From contig NC_133770.1 in NCBI RefSeq assembly GCF_003597395.2, positions 2,710,644-2,774,643 on the forward strand: a stretch of DNA of 64,000 nt. Reading direction: 5' to 3'. Numbering within the stretch: the first letter of the stretch is position 1; each line of letters starts with the position of its first letter. Below the pieces are notes generated by a model, which saw only the letters and a list, made by a program, of their open reading frames with translations, searched no databases and was not told the DNA's origin. Of this stretch, positions 27,190-39,195 are shown in pieces. The position numbers and the translations under genes are program-made. Source of the DNA: Chelonoidis abingdonii (Eukaryota > Chordata > Testudines > Testudinidae).

Positions 27190-27430
27190 AGCTGCAAGAA
27201 AGGAGTACTTGTGGCCTTAGAGACTAACAAGTTTATTTTAGCCATGGAGCTGTGAGCTACAGCTCACTTGTGTCAGATGCTAGATGGAAACACAGACAGG
27301 AGATATTTATACATACAGAGAACATGAAAAGTGAAAAATATGCATACCCAACTGAATGAGTCCAATCAATGTGAGAGAGCTATCATCAGCAGGAGAAAAA
27401 ACTGATGATAGTTCATTCAATTGATTGAAT
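27190..27430 (-). mobile_element. Penelope-like element 3' region
   Basis: Plus text 'aggagtacttgtggcc', 'ttagagactaacaagttta' and a palindromic 'gtgagctacagctcac' identify the family. The sense strand is minus. Extension to 27430 parallels 23440-23600 in reverse. Confidence 0.65.
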
Positions 27431-28740
27431 CAACCACGCCGTTGGGCGCCTGCTAGGAGGCAATATTCCCCGTAGCAACACGAGAGTCTGAGTGTAGCCA
27501 AAATCCTTTTAATAAAGGACGGGAAAACCACAATGGGTTATACACACAAACCAGTAGCAAAAAACATACAGCGCCAAATTAGAATAAACGAATGGATTCA
27601 GCTTAAACAGTAGACACATCCCAGTTCTTATTGGACTGACTAAAACAGTAGAGTTCTGATAATGATTGGAGAGCAGAAGAATTTTAGCAGAAACTTCTGA
27701 GGGATAAGGAATGTTGAAAAGCACAGAGAAGTTTTCCACCGATTAAAGACAATTCACTGAAGAGAATCATGGATCTGATTACGTAGCTTGGGGTAAATAT
27801 GAAGATACTGTCCCAGAATTGCAGTGACAAGAGGTCCGTGCTAGCATCTTATAGACTACGATAGATTGGAGATAAGCTTTTGTGGGTGAAGACCCACTTG
27901 TCAACGCTTAAAATTTGTAGAACAATGGGTGAATGTGCCTATGGTGGAACAGATAATGGTGTTATAGACAAGGGCAGGAGTGGTTTAGGAGAGGAAGATG
28001 GCACCATATGATCACATGCTAAAAGAGAAAATGAAATACAAAAAAGTATGAGGCACAAGTCGCGGTCTTTAATGATAGCTGTCTTTGCTTAGATACTGAA
28101 AAGGGCCTATGACATGGTAGGATGGAAGGCAGCGTTGTGTCTCACTTCGTACATCTAGCTAGGTTCTTGAGACTATCGGAATGGGCGGGTTGTTACCAAA
28201 AGGCAAGTGCCAATAGGGATAAAGGGAAGAATGGGCATGGGTTGGATTAGAGATGTTTTTCATAAAAGGACCATGCAATCAGAAGGTAGGGAAAGTTATG
28301 TTGAATATAATCAATATTAAAAATGGTACATCCAGGGAAGTGGTATTAGTCCCAACCTTATTATATTATGATAAATGATCTTTCAAAACAGACTTAAGGC
28401 TGGATGAAGCCAATGATTGTTAGTGTCATTATTCGGTTTATTGATGTGTGTCAATGTTCTGTTAGATCAGCCTATATTCATCAATGTTAATTAGAGTTAA
28501 TTGTGGTTATAAAAGCATAGATAGTTTGTGTAAACACTGAACTAAGGGACCTGGTAGGTTAAAGCCTGCAGACCATGACCAGTCTCAGCAACCCGCCTTG
28601 CCCAGTGACCAGTCAGCTGGGCGATGTTTTAAATGTAATTAGTGGGACATGTGAAGGTCAACTGCCCAAGAACCTAACAGATTGCAGTTCATGTACACCG
28701 GGTGACACCAAAGTCCCCAGACCCAGATGCCTCTAGATAA
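27430..28740. other. Unclassified noisy repeat sequence
   Basis: Contains a decayed Penelope-like piece near 27835-27905 and CR1-like scraps near 28240-28390. No gene is seen. It lies in the same error-rich stretch as its neighbours. Confidence 0.4.
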
Positions 28741-28749
28741 CCTCAGAGA

Positions 28750-30470
28750 GTGAAAGGAAACTGTGAGGGGGGAAGAAGTGTTTCGCTATGGAGGACACTG
28801 GAGTCTCAAGTGTCAGCTATCCACAAATCCTTAGTGGATCCCAAATTCGTCACACCCACAGGCCCAAGTGACAATTCAACCCTTCATGTCAAACGCTCTA
28901 AACTTGCCGACAGATCAAGTGGCCTGGGTCCAGACAAGGGGCTGCGTCAGGGATGTGGACTTTTGCAGTCGATGACGATCTATCCCATCCCCACTTGCTG
29001 CTGGAAGAAGACTTGGGCCAACCATTGTGAAGGCTAAACAAGGAGGGTGAGGAGATTGGTGTCCCTGCAGCCAGGATGAAACATGCCTGTCAACCCTAGC
29101 TCTGTTCCTGAACCTGTATCAAAGGGCTCAGTCATGTGTTATCAAGGACTCAGACTGAGGTGGTAGGAACCGGACCCATGACAACATCTATTTGACACAC
29201 GATAGTGCATTCAGCTCCAAGAGACCTGTCCAGAGCGAGTCCCAGAAACCGGAACTGGTGGTTGAAGCAACCATCACCAGAACCATTGCCAGCACTGATC
29301 CAGCACTCAAACGCCCATCTACAACCTCCAATGCCAGAAGATCACTGAGCCTACACTGGAAAGCAACAGATTAAACCTACGTAGGAGAGGCCTCAGCTGG
29401 AGCCTGAAATACCACATAGGTGCACCCAGCAAGAGGAGTAGTTCACAGTCAATGGAAACAGGCCCATTCACCTTGTATTGCTATTCAGAGGGACCAAGGC
29501 CCAGATCCACAGTCCAAGGAGGACATGCTATCTCAGCAATCAAGGGAACAGTTCAGTCTGTAGCAGAAAGCAGATGAAAGCCTCCAGGGAGTTTGGACGC
29601 AGCCCGGGCAAACCCACCACCTCTCAAACTCTTCTAATTGATCACAGTTTGTTGTAGAAAAGACTTTTATACAAGGAAAACTATTTCTGGTGGGCACCAG
29701 GAGAATTGGCATTTCAAAAGACAGTTGGTAGTTCCAACTAATTCCGGAGAAAGCCTCTGCGCTAGGCCACTATCCATCCTAGTGGCCCTGCTGGCGTGAA
29801 CAGGACCAAAGACCATTTGGGAAGTCATTCCCCTGGGAGGGGGATGGGCAGGACGTTTCTACTATTCTGTCTTGTAAGGCTGTGTTCAAAGAGTGGGGAA
29901 ACCCTTAAGATCAAGTCAAAGCCCCTCTCCAGCCACTCCCTATTAATCGAGGTTCCCTTTCAAGCAAGTAACTGTGGATATTCTGGGTCTTTTCCAAAAA
30001 GACACCAGAGGTAAACAGGACGTACTAACTTTCCATGGATTCTTTGCCACCACGATGGCTCGGAGAGCAGTACCCTTAAGCAAACATCAGGGCTAAAAGT
30101 GTTTGGCAGGGAGTTAGCAGAACATTTTTGTGCAGTGTAGGTTGGCCCTCCGACATCGCTTACGGATTCCGGGAACTATTTTCCTGGCAGAGGTCCATGA
30201 AAGCCTTTGGCAAGCCTCATGGGGTGAACACTTGTTGACCCTTACACCATCAGACTAATGCCTGGTGGAGAGGTTTTATGGGAACTTTGGGGCCATGATA
30301 TGTAAATTTCATAATATGAGCATTGCCAACAACTGATGACCTAGTTTTACAGAGTACTCTTTGCCTACACAGGTCTGTACCACATCCCAGGTTGGGGTTT
30401 TCACCATTTGAACTTGTGTGTGCTGTGAAAGTTAAGGGGCCATTAACCCAATTGGGTGAAGCGAGCAATG
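28750..30470 (+). mobile_element. Ty3/gypsy-type retrotransposon, integrase region
   Basis: Plus-strand pieces spread over several frames read as the integrase part of an LTR-retrotransposon pol: a zinc-binding-type segment near 29796 (NRTKDHLG), a core segment containing the 'gtggatattctgggtc' catalytic-aspartate region near 29970, and later core pieces to about 30250. The frame shifts every 50-150 bases. The part before 29600 probably belongs to the same element. No long frame survives, and the frameshifts may be partly sequencing error. Confidence 0.6.
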
Positions 30471-30479
30471 GGGGGTAGT

Positions 30480-31305
30480 TGGTAACTTATTTTAACTTTC
30501 CTTTGTGTTTTACTTTTAGCAGTTTCACATTGCTCTTTGTTTTCACATTCATCTAAGACATCACCATCTTTCAGTCTCCTAGCTCTTATAATATCCTCTA
30601 TTCCTTTTTTTAATACAGTCAGCTACTTTCACAGGGGTAACATCAACTAAGCTTATTTGTTTGGCTACAGATCTTACTATTGTAACATGTTGGATTATTT
30701 CCTTCCTCAGCATTGTCTTTTTTCCTGACACCAACTTTATCTGCTTCTATGCTTTGCTTTTCTCCCATACTTTGTATTCATTTTCCCTCTCTAATCAACT
30801 CTTCTTCAGTTTCTTGAGTTACTCCATTTGGGGTCAGAAAATTCTCCTTCTGCCAGCACCAAGCCTTGCATCCCAGGAGAGGCCAGCCCCTTCTGTTCCC
30901 CACTTCCTGCCTTTATAGCAAACACCCAGCTTCTCTCTCAGCTGGGTCTTCTCTTTAACTGCTGCTGGAGGACCCTCCGGGGCAGCCAACTGGGCCAATT
31001 GGCCTCTCAGGCCCCCATTAACCCTCTAAAGCCAGGACGGGGTGTATACCCTATGTTAAGGTCCCCTCCAGTCCAATTGTAATTACCTGGCAATGGGGAG
31101 GGATACGAAGCTGAGAGCGCAGCCAACATGCACATGTCCCCATTCGGAGACAGCAAGAAACTCCAGCTCAGTGAGTAACCCAGCTCCCACAGAACACACA
31201 TTCTGCAAAAGCTGCAGGTAGAGCCACAGGAAGGGAAAGAGCAACCAAGTGACAGAGAGCTGCAGCTGCACATGCTGCTGTAGGAGAGACAGGAAAAGAT
31301 CTTAG
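30480..31305. other. Unclassified, nothing recognised
   Basis: A T-rich part (30500-30830) is followed by a CT-rich part. I can name neither gene nor repeat. Confidence 0.4.
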
Positions 31306-31309
31306 CAGA

Positions 31310-31570
31310 TCTTAGTTATTGTTATAGAGTTCAATCTGTGTATCTTAAACAGGTTATGGGGTGACCTGATTAATCTGTAAGTATCTATATGGAGAACAAA
31401 TATTTAACAATGAGCTCTTCAATGTAGCGGAGAAAGGCATAACACAACCCAATGGCTGGCAGCTAAAGCTGGACAAATACAGACTGGAAATAAAGCATTA
31501 ATTTGTAACTGTAAGAGTAATTAACCATTGGAACAATTTTTCAAGGGTCATGGTAGATTCTTCATCTCTT
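31310..31570 (+). repeat. CR1 LINE 3' fragment
   Basis: 'gagtaattaaccattggaac' followed by 'aatttttcaagggtcatggt' is CR1 3'-region text in plus orientation. It is cut by the next insertion. Confidence 0.7.
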
Positions 31571-31690
31571 GTATCAGAGGGGTAGCCTTGTTAGTCTGGA
31601 TCTGTTAAAGCAGCAAAGAATCCTGTGGCATGTGGCATCTTATAGATAACGATGTTTTGGAGCATGCAAGCTTCGTGGAGCGCAGTACCA
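31571..31690 (-). mobile_element. Penelope-like short element, truncated
   Basis: 'gtatcagaggggtagccttg', 'ttagtctggatctg', 'gcagcaaagaatcctgtggc' and 'tttggagcatgcaagcttcg' identify the same family as at 13.1 kb. A short 'atgtggc' duplication lies within it. The hammerhead-like region is lost. Confidence 0.7.
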
Positions 31691-32109
31691 GATTTAAGAT
31701 GATTCAGTATTATCATGTTGCTATGGCCACATTCCTGTGAACCCAGCCTCAGTCTTCCTGGGCTGGCGCAGCATGTACACGAGGAAGGTCTTGCAAGTAA
31801 ACAGAGCCATTTACAGTCATTGATTCTGAACACCCTTAATGGCTTCACTTTAATATGGTTTATATCAGTAATACAAATAGATCTTATTCTCCTAACTCAG
31901 ACATGGAAATAATGGACATGCAAACAAGTTAGTAACACACTGAGTAGGTTATAAGCTTTTGTTATGATCCTTACAAAGAGACCTTGTTGCATAAAGCATT
32001 TTCAGTTACATCATAGTCACAACTCATTTAGCATTTTTCCATAAAAACATATGGAGGTGGCAACATTACCCCATGCATAGAGAAATCCTACAGAAACCTA
32101 CTGAAAACT

Positions 32110-32549
32110 ATAACTAATGAGACTCGATAGCCTCAAAGATATTTAGGGTCGCGATGGCCCTCTCACCAACTGATCATTGCAGCAGAGGGATTAGTTCCTG
32201 CTGGAGTTCTTCCACGTGGGTATTTCCACTTTACTTTAACAGGCAATCTTGATTTAGTATGCAATTCTAAGTGCACCTGACACCTTATGCAGTAGAGAAG
32301 GTGTCATTCCTCTTTCCCTTATCGTACATTTCACAGCCTCATAAATATTTGGCGTCCCATTTTTACAGGGTTGTTTGGATTCCTCCATATCTGTATTAGG
32401 ATATATGCAGGACATGTACGCCTGTGTCAAGAGGCAGACATTCAAAAGATGTTACAATCAGGTGTCTTGTAGTCTAGGAAATTCATTGCAATCTATTCCA
32501 AAATTTTCCCCACCTATTGGGCATCTGTACAGTAATCTTGGGACTTGTC
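32110..32549. repeat. Left arm of gap-spanning inverted duplication
   Basis: The sequence 32110-32480 recurs in reverse at about 33420-33780, with landmarks such as 'tgcaattctaagtgcacctg'. The last 60 bases before the gap ('catctgtacagtaatcttgg') recur in direct orientation near 34507-34527. See findings: likely a mis-assembly. Confidence 0.7.
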
Positions 32550-33414
32550 NNNNNNNNNNNNNNNNNNNNNNNNNNNNNNNNNNNNNNNNNNNNNNNNNNN
32601 NNNNNNNNNNNNNNNNNNNNNNNNNNNNNNNNNNNNNNNNNNNNNNNNNNNNNNNNNNNNNNNNNNNNNNNNNNNNNNNNNNNNNNNNNNNNNNNNNNNN
32701 NNNNNNNNNNNNNNNNNNNNNNNNNNNNNNNNNNNNNNNNNNNNNNNNNNNNNNNNNNNNNNNNNNNNNNNNNNNNNNNNNNNNNNNNNNNNNNNNNNNN
32801 NNNNNNNNNNNNNNNNNNNNNNNNNNNNNNNNNNNNNNNNNNNNNNNNNNNNNNNNNNNNNNNNNNNNNNNNNNNNNNNNNNNNNNNNNNNNNNNNNNNN
32901 NNNNNNNNNNNNNNNNNNNNNNNNNNNNNNNNNNNNNNNNNNNNNNNNNNNNNNNNNNNNNNNNNNNNNNNNNNNNNNNNNNNNNNNNNNNNNNNNNNNN
33001 NNNNNNNNNNNNNNNNNNNNNNNNNNNNNNNNNNNNNNNNNNNNNNNNNNNNNNNNNNNNNNNNNNNNNNNNNNNNNNNNNNNNNNNNNNNNNNNNNNNN
33101 NNNNNNNNNNNNNNNNNNNNNNNNNNNNNNNNNNNNNNNNNNNNNNNNNNNNNNNNNNNNNNNNNNNNNNNNNNNNNNNNNNNNNNNNNNNNNNNNNNNN
33201 NNNNNNNNNNNNNNNNNNNNNNNNNNNNNNNNNNNNNNNNNNNNNNNNNNNNNNNNNNNNNNNNNNNNNNNNNNNNNNNNNNNNNNNNNNNNNNNNNNNN
33301 NNNNNNNNNNNNNNNNNNNNNNNNNNNNNNNNNNNNNNNNNNNNNNNNNNNNNNNNNNNNNNNNNNNNNNNNNNNNNNNNNNNNNNNNNNNNNNNNNNNN
33401 NNNNNNNNNNNNNN
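32550..33414. other. Assembly gap, 865 N
   Basis: 865 N, apparently an estimated-length gap. Long X-filled frames across it are meaningless. Confidence 0.99.
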
Positions 33415-33900
33415 CCAATGTATTGTCGAGACTACAAGACACTGATGTAACATCTTTGAATGTTCTCCCTTGACCACAGGTACATTCCTGCAATATCTAA
33501 TACAGAATGGAGGAACTCCAAACAACCTGTGAAAAATGGGACCCCAATATTTATGAGTGTGAAAGTATCAGTAAGGGAAGAGGACTGACCCTCCTATAAT
33601 ATGCATTAAGGTGTCAGGTGCACTTAGAATTGCAATCATAAAGATCCCTGGTTAAGTAAAAGTGGAAATACCCCACGGGAAGACTCCAGCAGGAACTATC
33701 CTCTCGTGATGATCAGTTGTGAGAGGAGCCATCAGACCCCGAAAATCTTTGAGATTGTTCGAGTCTCGTCAATTTGAAACAGTATAGTTTAAGTAGTAAT
33801 TCTGTCCTCTCTTCAGGCCTGTAATGTGGTTGATCGAAACAATGAACCTGAGAACGACTGAGCCACAGGAGCGCAATCAGTGAGATCCAGAGATCTTTCA
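33415..33900. repeat. Right arm of gap-spanning inverted duplication
   Basis: Reverse copy of 32110-32480 with many small indels ('gatggctcctctcac' and 'caattctaagtgcacctgac' in the reverse read). The match fades beyond about 33780. Confidence 0.65.
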
Positions 33901-33959
33901 ATCTGGTGGAGGGAATCTTTGTGTGTGTGTTCTTTTGTGTTGCTGTTTGTCCTGTGTTC

Positions 33960-34480
33960 TGTCGTCTGTGGGTGGCTTGAGTGATGGGACCTGATGTAAG
34001 TGCAGATTGCCGTATGCCGAGATACTTTCTGTATAAAATTTGCTTCTTTCTTAATGTTCTAGTTAGTTATCTGTTTAATTTGCGCTTAGGTCCTTTTGTA
34101 TTTTTCTGTTAGTTTGTCAAGATGTGTATTGGCTGTGAAGTGTATTTGAGATTTGCATGGTGCTGGGGGGCTGTTTCTTCGCTTTAGTGTCTATAAGCTG
34201 AAAGACCCTGTAATATTCCATCTTGATTTACAGAGATAGTTTACTTTTTATTTCTTTATTAAAAACTTTTCTTTTATAATATTACGTGAGTGATTTTTTT
34301 TCTCCTTTATTTAACTGCTCGAAAGGAACTGTTAGTGCGGGTTGGACTCATCAGGAATTGATGGGAGAGGAGAAAGTAGGAGAGGGGATCAGGGTGCAAT
34401 TTCTCTTTGTTAGATTCACGGAGCTTGAAATCATGGTACTTGTTCGTCTGTGGTTGAGGAAAACGCAGAGATGTTGGGTG
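33960..34480 (+). repeat. LTR-like fragment (tentative)
   Basis: A T-rich stretch with 'tttctttattaaaaac' followed by a G-rich part resembles the polyadenylation and U5 region of a turtle LTR. Ends are not defined. Confidence 0.3.
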
Positions 34481-34539
34481 TGATCTATTCCAATCACCTA
34501 TTGGCACATCTGTACAGTAATCTTGGGACCTTTGCAGCT

Positions 34540-35765
34540 ATAGGGTTATTCATTGGTCAACCACTCATGTCAAGCATTCTTAAGTGTATGGCCTAGTGTG
34601 GTTAAGATGGTGGCCAGGCGTTTCAGTCATGGTTTATTTATATCCCTAGTACATATTCATTACTTGTAAATACTTATCAGTTGTATACTTCTGTAATCCT
34701 ACCATTTAAATCGATTTAGCATACATTGATTGTATATGAAATAGCATATGAATTGACCATAACATCACAGAGCACAATCATAAATGGATGAGAAAATTAA
34801 CTAATTGGCTACATAAATAATATCTGGATTAACACGTCTTAAAATTCAGCATAAAACTATGTAAAGTCCTCAAATTCTATAACCCCAAGTGCTGACATAC
34901 AATTAAATATCAATAGAATTTATTTTCAAGCATCATTCATAATTAATGGAAATTATCACATGACATTTCACAGCAAATCAGAAGCGAAACAGAAAAATAT
35001 TGGAGAAGTACATTACACGATTATAGGTAAGCTATATCTATAGGTAGATGTGGTAGGACTGTGAATATTTTTAAAGCATTTAGTCACAAATAGTTTAGTG
35101 AATAGAAGTGCTGATTTGAATGCGGGAAAGTATTTGCAAACCTTGAAAGTGTCATGAATTTTCAGATTATTGGTCTGAAAATCCACATCATGCATCATTC
35201 ATTATTCTCTTGTAAATTTTAATCCAGAAGCATAAACAATACTGTGTGACTTAGGTGTCCAGCCACAATAACAAATACTGAATACTGACTAGTCAGAATG
35301 AACTGCTTGTGAACAAACAACTGTTCATCCAAACTGATCAGTGAATACTTATGAATGGTTATTTTTATGAACAGATTCTGATTTCCGTAAATGATTCTTG
35401 AACAGAAGTAACATCTACATTTACAACCATATTGACAACAATATTAGTCACAATTAATAAAATACATCAACCCAAGTTTATTCCAACTCATAGTTCAGAA
35501 GAGATCAAATAACTGTAGCTGGAATTTTTAACTGTAGCTGGAACCAGCATGCAATGTTAACAAAGAACAAAAGCTAATAGCTTCATGTACTCATGCTTTG
35601 TATGCATCTGCTGTAGGGTATGAAAGTATAAGCCTGACTAAGAAGCTGATACAAACATAAACTTCAGTGCAGAAAAAATTAGGAAGTTAAATTGTTACAA
35701 ATCACTGAAACTCCATTTACGACTATTGAAAAATTAATGAAGTGACAAGAGAAGGAGAAATTATA
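34540..35765. other. AT-rich non-coding, 3' flank of the AIG1 exon
   Basis: No gene is seen. A reverse AATAAA (tttatt at about 35477-35482) lies some 290 bp past the AIG1 stop on the minus strand and could be its poly(A) signal. Confidence 0.4.
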
Positions 35766-35770
35766 GTAAG

Positions 35771-36744
35771 TCAATCATTCTTCCACCAGCATTTGATTTT
35801 TGAAAATGTATGTGTGAATTCTAATAAAATGGCTTCTATTATAGAAACATCATCAGCTTGTTCCCTGATTTTACGTAGCTTTTCCTGGTAGTGGCTACTT
35901 ATTTCCTCTAAATCTTTTTCCAGTTTTTGTCCTAGGGCCTCCTTCTGTTGTGTCTTTTGTTTCAGAGCGGTTTCATCATGTGAGCCTTCCTTCTTTAGCT
36001 CCTTATCTATATTTTTACATTCCTCATCATGCTCTCTTTCTTTTCTTTCCATCTCTTCCTTACAGTTTTCTCTGAGTGTCTTGAATATTTCTTGAAGTTT
36101 CATGTGAGCATATTTGTACATGTTATTGGTATAATGTGAGCCTCCGTTCTTTTGCACCATCTTATCAGTCATTTCAATCAGCTCTGAAATCTGGGCTTCC
36201 TGCTCCTGTCCTTTCGCTTTGTTGCTGAAAGTGCAGCATCGATTCCCACACTTTTCCATCAACCTCTCAAGGTCTTTGTCGTTTAAACTTTTTAAATAAT
36301 CATGTAAAGTCATATCACCTAAGTCCTCTTTTCTAGTGAACAAGAAGATCATGTACTGTGCAGCTTTTTCCCCAAAAATGTCTTGTATTCGTTCAACTGT
36401 TTTTTTCTCTTCTTTAGTGAAACGACCCAGCTGCATCACCAGAACTATAGCATGCGGTCCTGGGGAGGAGACTACCACACAACGCCCTATTTCTTTCATA
36501 GTTTCTTTTAAAGGAGTTTTTGTGTCAAAAAGACCAGGCGTATCAATGACTGCAATGTCCCTGCCATTCCAATCTCTTTTCCTGACAGTACATGTCACTG
36601 TTACTGATTGTGCTGCGATTTTCGACTCAAACAGTTCCTTACCAAGGATGGTGTTTCCCGTTGCACTTTTCCCAGCTCCAGTTTTACCAACAAGAACAAT
36701 CCGTAGTTCAGGTTTCTCAATGTACTGTCTGGCAGTTCTTGGGC
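35771..36744 (-). CDS. AIG1/GIMAP GTPase exon with coiled-coil tail
   Basis: This exon encodes an AIG1-type GTPase domain, the immune-associated GTPase fold that assembles on membranes. The acceptor is strong ('aacttcttcttccag', AG at 36746-36745) and the exon opens at codon position 2 (the GC of a split Gly). Motifs: [11 protein letters not shown] (G1), DTPGLFD (G3, intact), the conserved box around [21 protein letters not shown] (G4) and FSNKAKG (G5). The last roughly 110 residues are Lys/Glu-rich coiled coil ([19 protein letters not shown]). The stop is at 35773-35771. In-frame sequence before the acceptor has no ATG, and the first Met in the exon lies after the P-loop, so an upstream exon must supply the start. 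The nearest same-strand coding exon is the SNTX-FN3 exon at 46596-48650, which ends in the compatible phase. Otherwise it is a stand-alone GIMAP whose start exon I failed to find. Confidence 0.93.
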
Positions 36745-37329
36745 CTGGAAGAAGAAGTTTGACAATGTTATTGTGAAGATAATAAAGTAACAATGGGTGA
36801 GTTTGGGGATTTCCCTTTCTGTAATTATAACTGTTGTAAGGCCTTAGTTAACTGGCATGGAAACATTTTGCATGTTGGAGAGGAGTAGCAAGTAAGGGAT
36901 TGGCACGGACAGCCTGTCACCTTAGGAGGCCTCAGTTCAGATGTGAGTGAGTTCTAAGCACCCAGCAGGCTTTGGGCTGGAGGGGACCAGCACAGGGATC
37001 AGGTGTTGTTTCTGGGATGGATCCTTGTGTTTTGTTTTGGAATCACTGCTCATGGTGTGGTATTGCCACCAGGTCTGATTTGCTCCCTATCCAGCTTCTA
37101 CCACACACAGAGAGGAGCAGCAGTCACCAGGAGCCAGTCCAGGAAGGTGGGAGCAGCAGAAAGTGCCGGGGCAGGCTAGAGAATGGGCTCCCTTGTTGCC
37201 AGAAGATGCCCAAGGAGTTTAACTTGGACCTGACTTCCAGAGAAGTGAAACACACCCAGTTCCCCCTGCCGTCAGCTGGAGTTTTGGGTGCTCAGCACCA
37301 CTGCAAATCAGCCCCTTTGTTTTATTTTT

Positions 37330-37530
37330 TTGGGTGATGAGATAAAAAGAGAAAGGAAGGAGACTAGGGAGAGAAAGAATGGAATACGGAAAAGGGGAAT
37401 GGGACAAATAATTGGGACAGATTAATGAAAGGGAAAAAGAGTGGAGCCTGGGAAGCAGGAGAAGTAAAACAGGAGTGAGGAGGGAAAACAGTGAAGGAAA
37501 AGAGGGGAGGAGAGGAAGAAAACACTGTTG
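37330..37530 (+). repeat. Purine-rich GA tract
   Basis: About 200 bp of nearly pure A/G with irregular gaaagg and ggagagg units. The open frames on both strands here are compositional. Confidence 0.6.
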
Positions 37531-37534
37531 GAGA

Positions 37535-38110
37535 GGCACAGACAGTAGACGTAGATGGAGAAAATGCACCATGCTCACAATAGCAGCTCTTCTCACTCAC
37601 AGTTAGGGGAGCTGATTAACACACCCAGGAAATAAATGCAATAGAGATGCATTGCCCGGCTTTAGAGCCAAATCCACCTTCTCCATGGCTTGGAGCCCTT
37701 GGGACCTCCCTGGGGAGCTGTCTGCACAGCAGCAGAGGAGCAATGGGATCCCAGAGAGGAGCCCTCTCTCGGCAATTGCCACAGCATCCCCTCAGCTCTT
37801 CCCCTCGCATGGAGTCTGCCTGGCACTCGGCTAGGGGGAGTTACACCAGAGGAAATGGTACCTTCCCGACTGTTCAGCCAATGAGGCCGTTCATCAGCTG
37901 GGTAACAGCCTGGGACACTGAATGGGTGAGCAGCCCAGAGAAAGCCGCTTTGGCTGACCAGTGCTAAGTGGAGCTGCCAGCTGGGGAGGATGGGCCTGTC
38001 AGGGTGAAGAACAGCCACCAAGGGCAACTGGCCTGGAACAAGGAGAAAATGGTCCTTGGTGATTTCATTAAAACTTCCCTTCTGGGTCCCCTCTCCCTGT
38101 GGTGTTGGGC
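37535..38110. other. Non-coding, between GTPase exon and solo LTR
   Basis: Several overlapping chance frames occur in GC-richer sequence. There is no splice-flanked domain and no named repeat. Confidence 0.4.
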
Positions 38111-38119
38111 TGCACCGGG

Positions 38120-39195
38120 TGTGACGTTATTGATATAAACTGGGACCATATAGAATATGGGTTGCAACCAAGGTTCTGTAGTGGCACCAAATCCTATGTA
38201 AAGGGGGTCATATAAGGTGTCTAAGACCAGGTTACGGTTTACTGGTTATGATTATGCGTTGTATGTTGTATGCATTTTTCGTAGTTGAATTATGAATATT
38301 GGCTGTATGCTGTCTGTATTCAAATTGGTGGCTGCAGTTCTGGGAGCCCCCCAGAACAAGCTGGGTGTCAGCTCAAGCTTAGCCTGCTTGATGCCATTAA
38401 GGACCATCAACTACACAATTGAACCCATCGTGAGAAGGCGATACACCCTGTGACTCAGCGGGTATGCAGAAACTGGCCCATGTTGACTGCAACTCATTTT
38501 GCTGTACTTTCCACGTAGGAACAAAGGAGTGTTCTTACACCGGAAAAGTCTTATATCAGGCAGAGGCCTCATCTGCCATTTTGTCTTCCAACCTGCTCTT
38601 ACTCTGAGGGACTTGCTTACAATTTGGAGCTCTGCACAAAGGACTGATGACCCATCCAAGCGGGGGATGTCCTCCAAGAGCTGGACTTAAACCTGCAGTT
38701 TATTCTCTCTGCTCAGAGCTGAAACTAAGGACTTTCCCATTACCTGTATGTATTGATTCAGTTTAACCAATTCTACGCTCTCATTCTCTCTTCTTTTTCC
38801 TTTTTATGAATAAACCCTTTAGATTTTAGATTCTAAAGGATTGGCAACACGTGATTTGTGGGTAAGATTTCTGATGTGTAACGTTCCACTCTGGGTCTGG
38901 GCCTTGGTCATTTGGTCGGGAGAACCTTTTTCTTTTTACTGGGTGTTGGTTTTCATAACCATTCATCCCCAGGACGTGTGGGACTGGTGGTGATACTGGG
39001 AGACTGGAGTGTCTAAGGAAATTGCTTGTGTGACTTGCGGTTAGCCAGAGGGGTGACACCGAAGTCTTTTGTCTGGCTGGTTTGTTTTGCCTTAGAGGTG
39101 GAGAAACCCCAGCCTAGAGCTGTGACTCCCCTGTTTGAGCAATTGGTCCTGATTTGGCACTCTCAGTTGGGTCCCGCCAGAACCACATCGTCACA
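38120..39195 (+). mobile_element. Solo LTR
   Basis: A 1076-bp unit starts TGTGACG and ends CGTCACA, exact inverted termini. It is flanked by ccggg (38115-38119) and ctggg (39196-39200), a 4/5 match. An AATAAA poly(A) signal lies at about 38808, giving plus orientation. The TG...CA ends and 5-bp duplication suit a Ty3/gypsy-type or retroviral LTR; no internal region is present. It lies between the SNTX-FN3 and AIG1 exons, antisense to them. Confidence 0.82.

Noticed and set aside
32375..33525. Frames of 300-356 codons on both strands
   Set aside because: They are almost entirely N.
36745..36793. Start of the minus AIG1 frame at 36793
   Set aside because: The codon is TTG and the stretch is the pyrimidine-rich tract of the acceptor.
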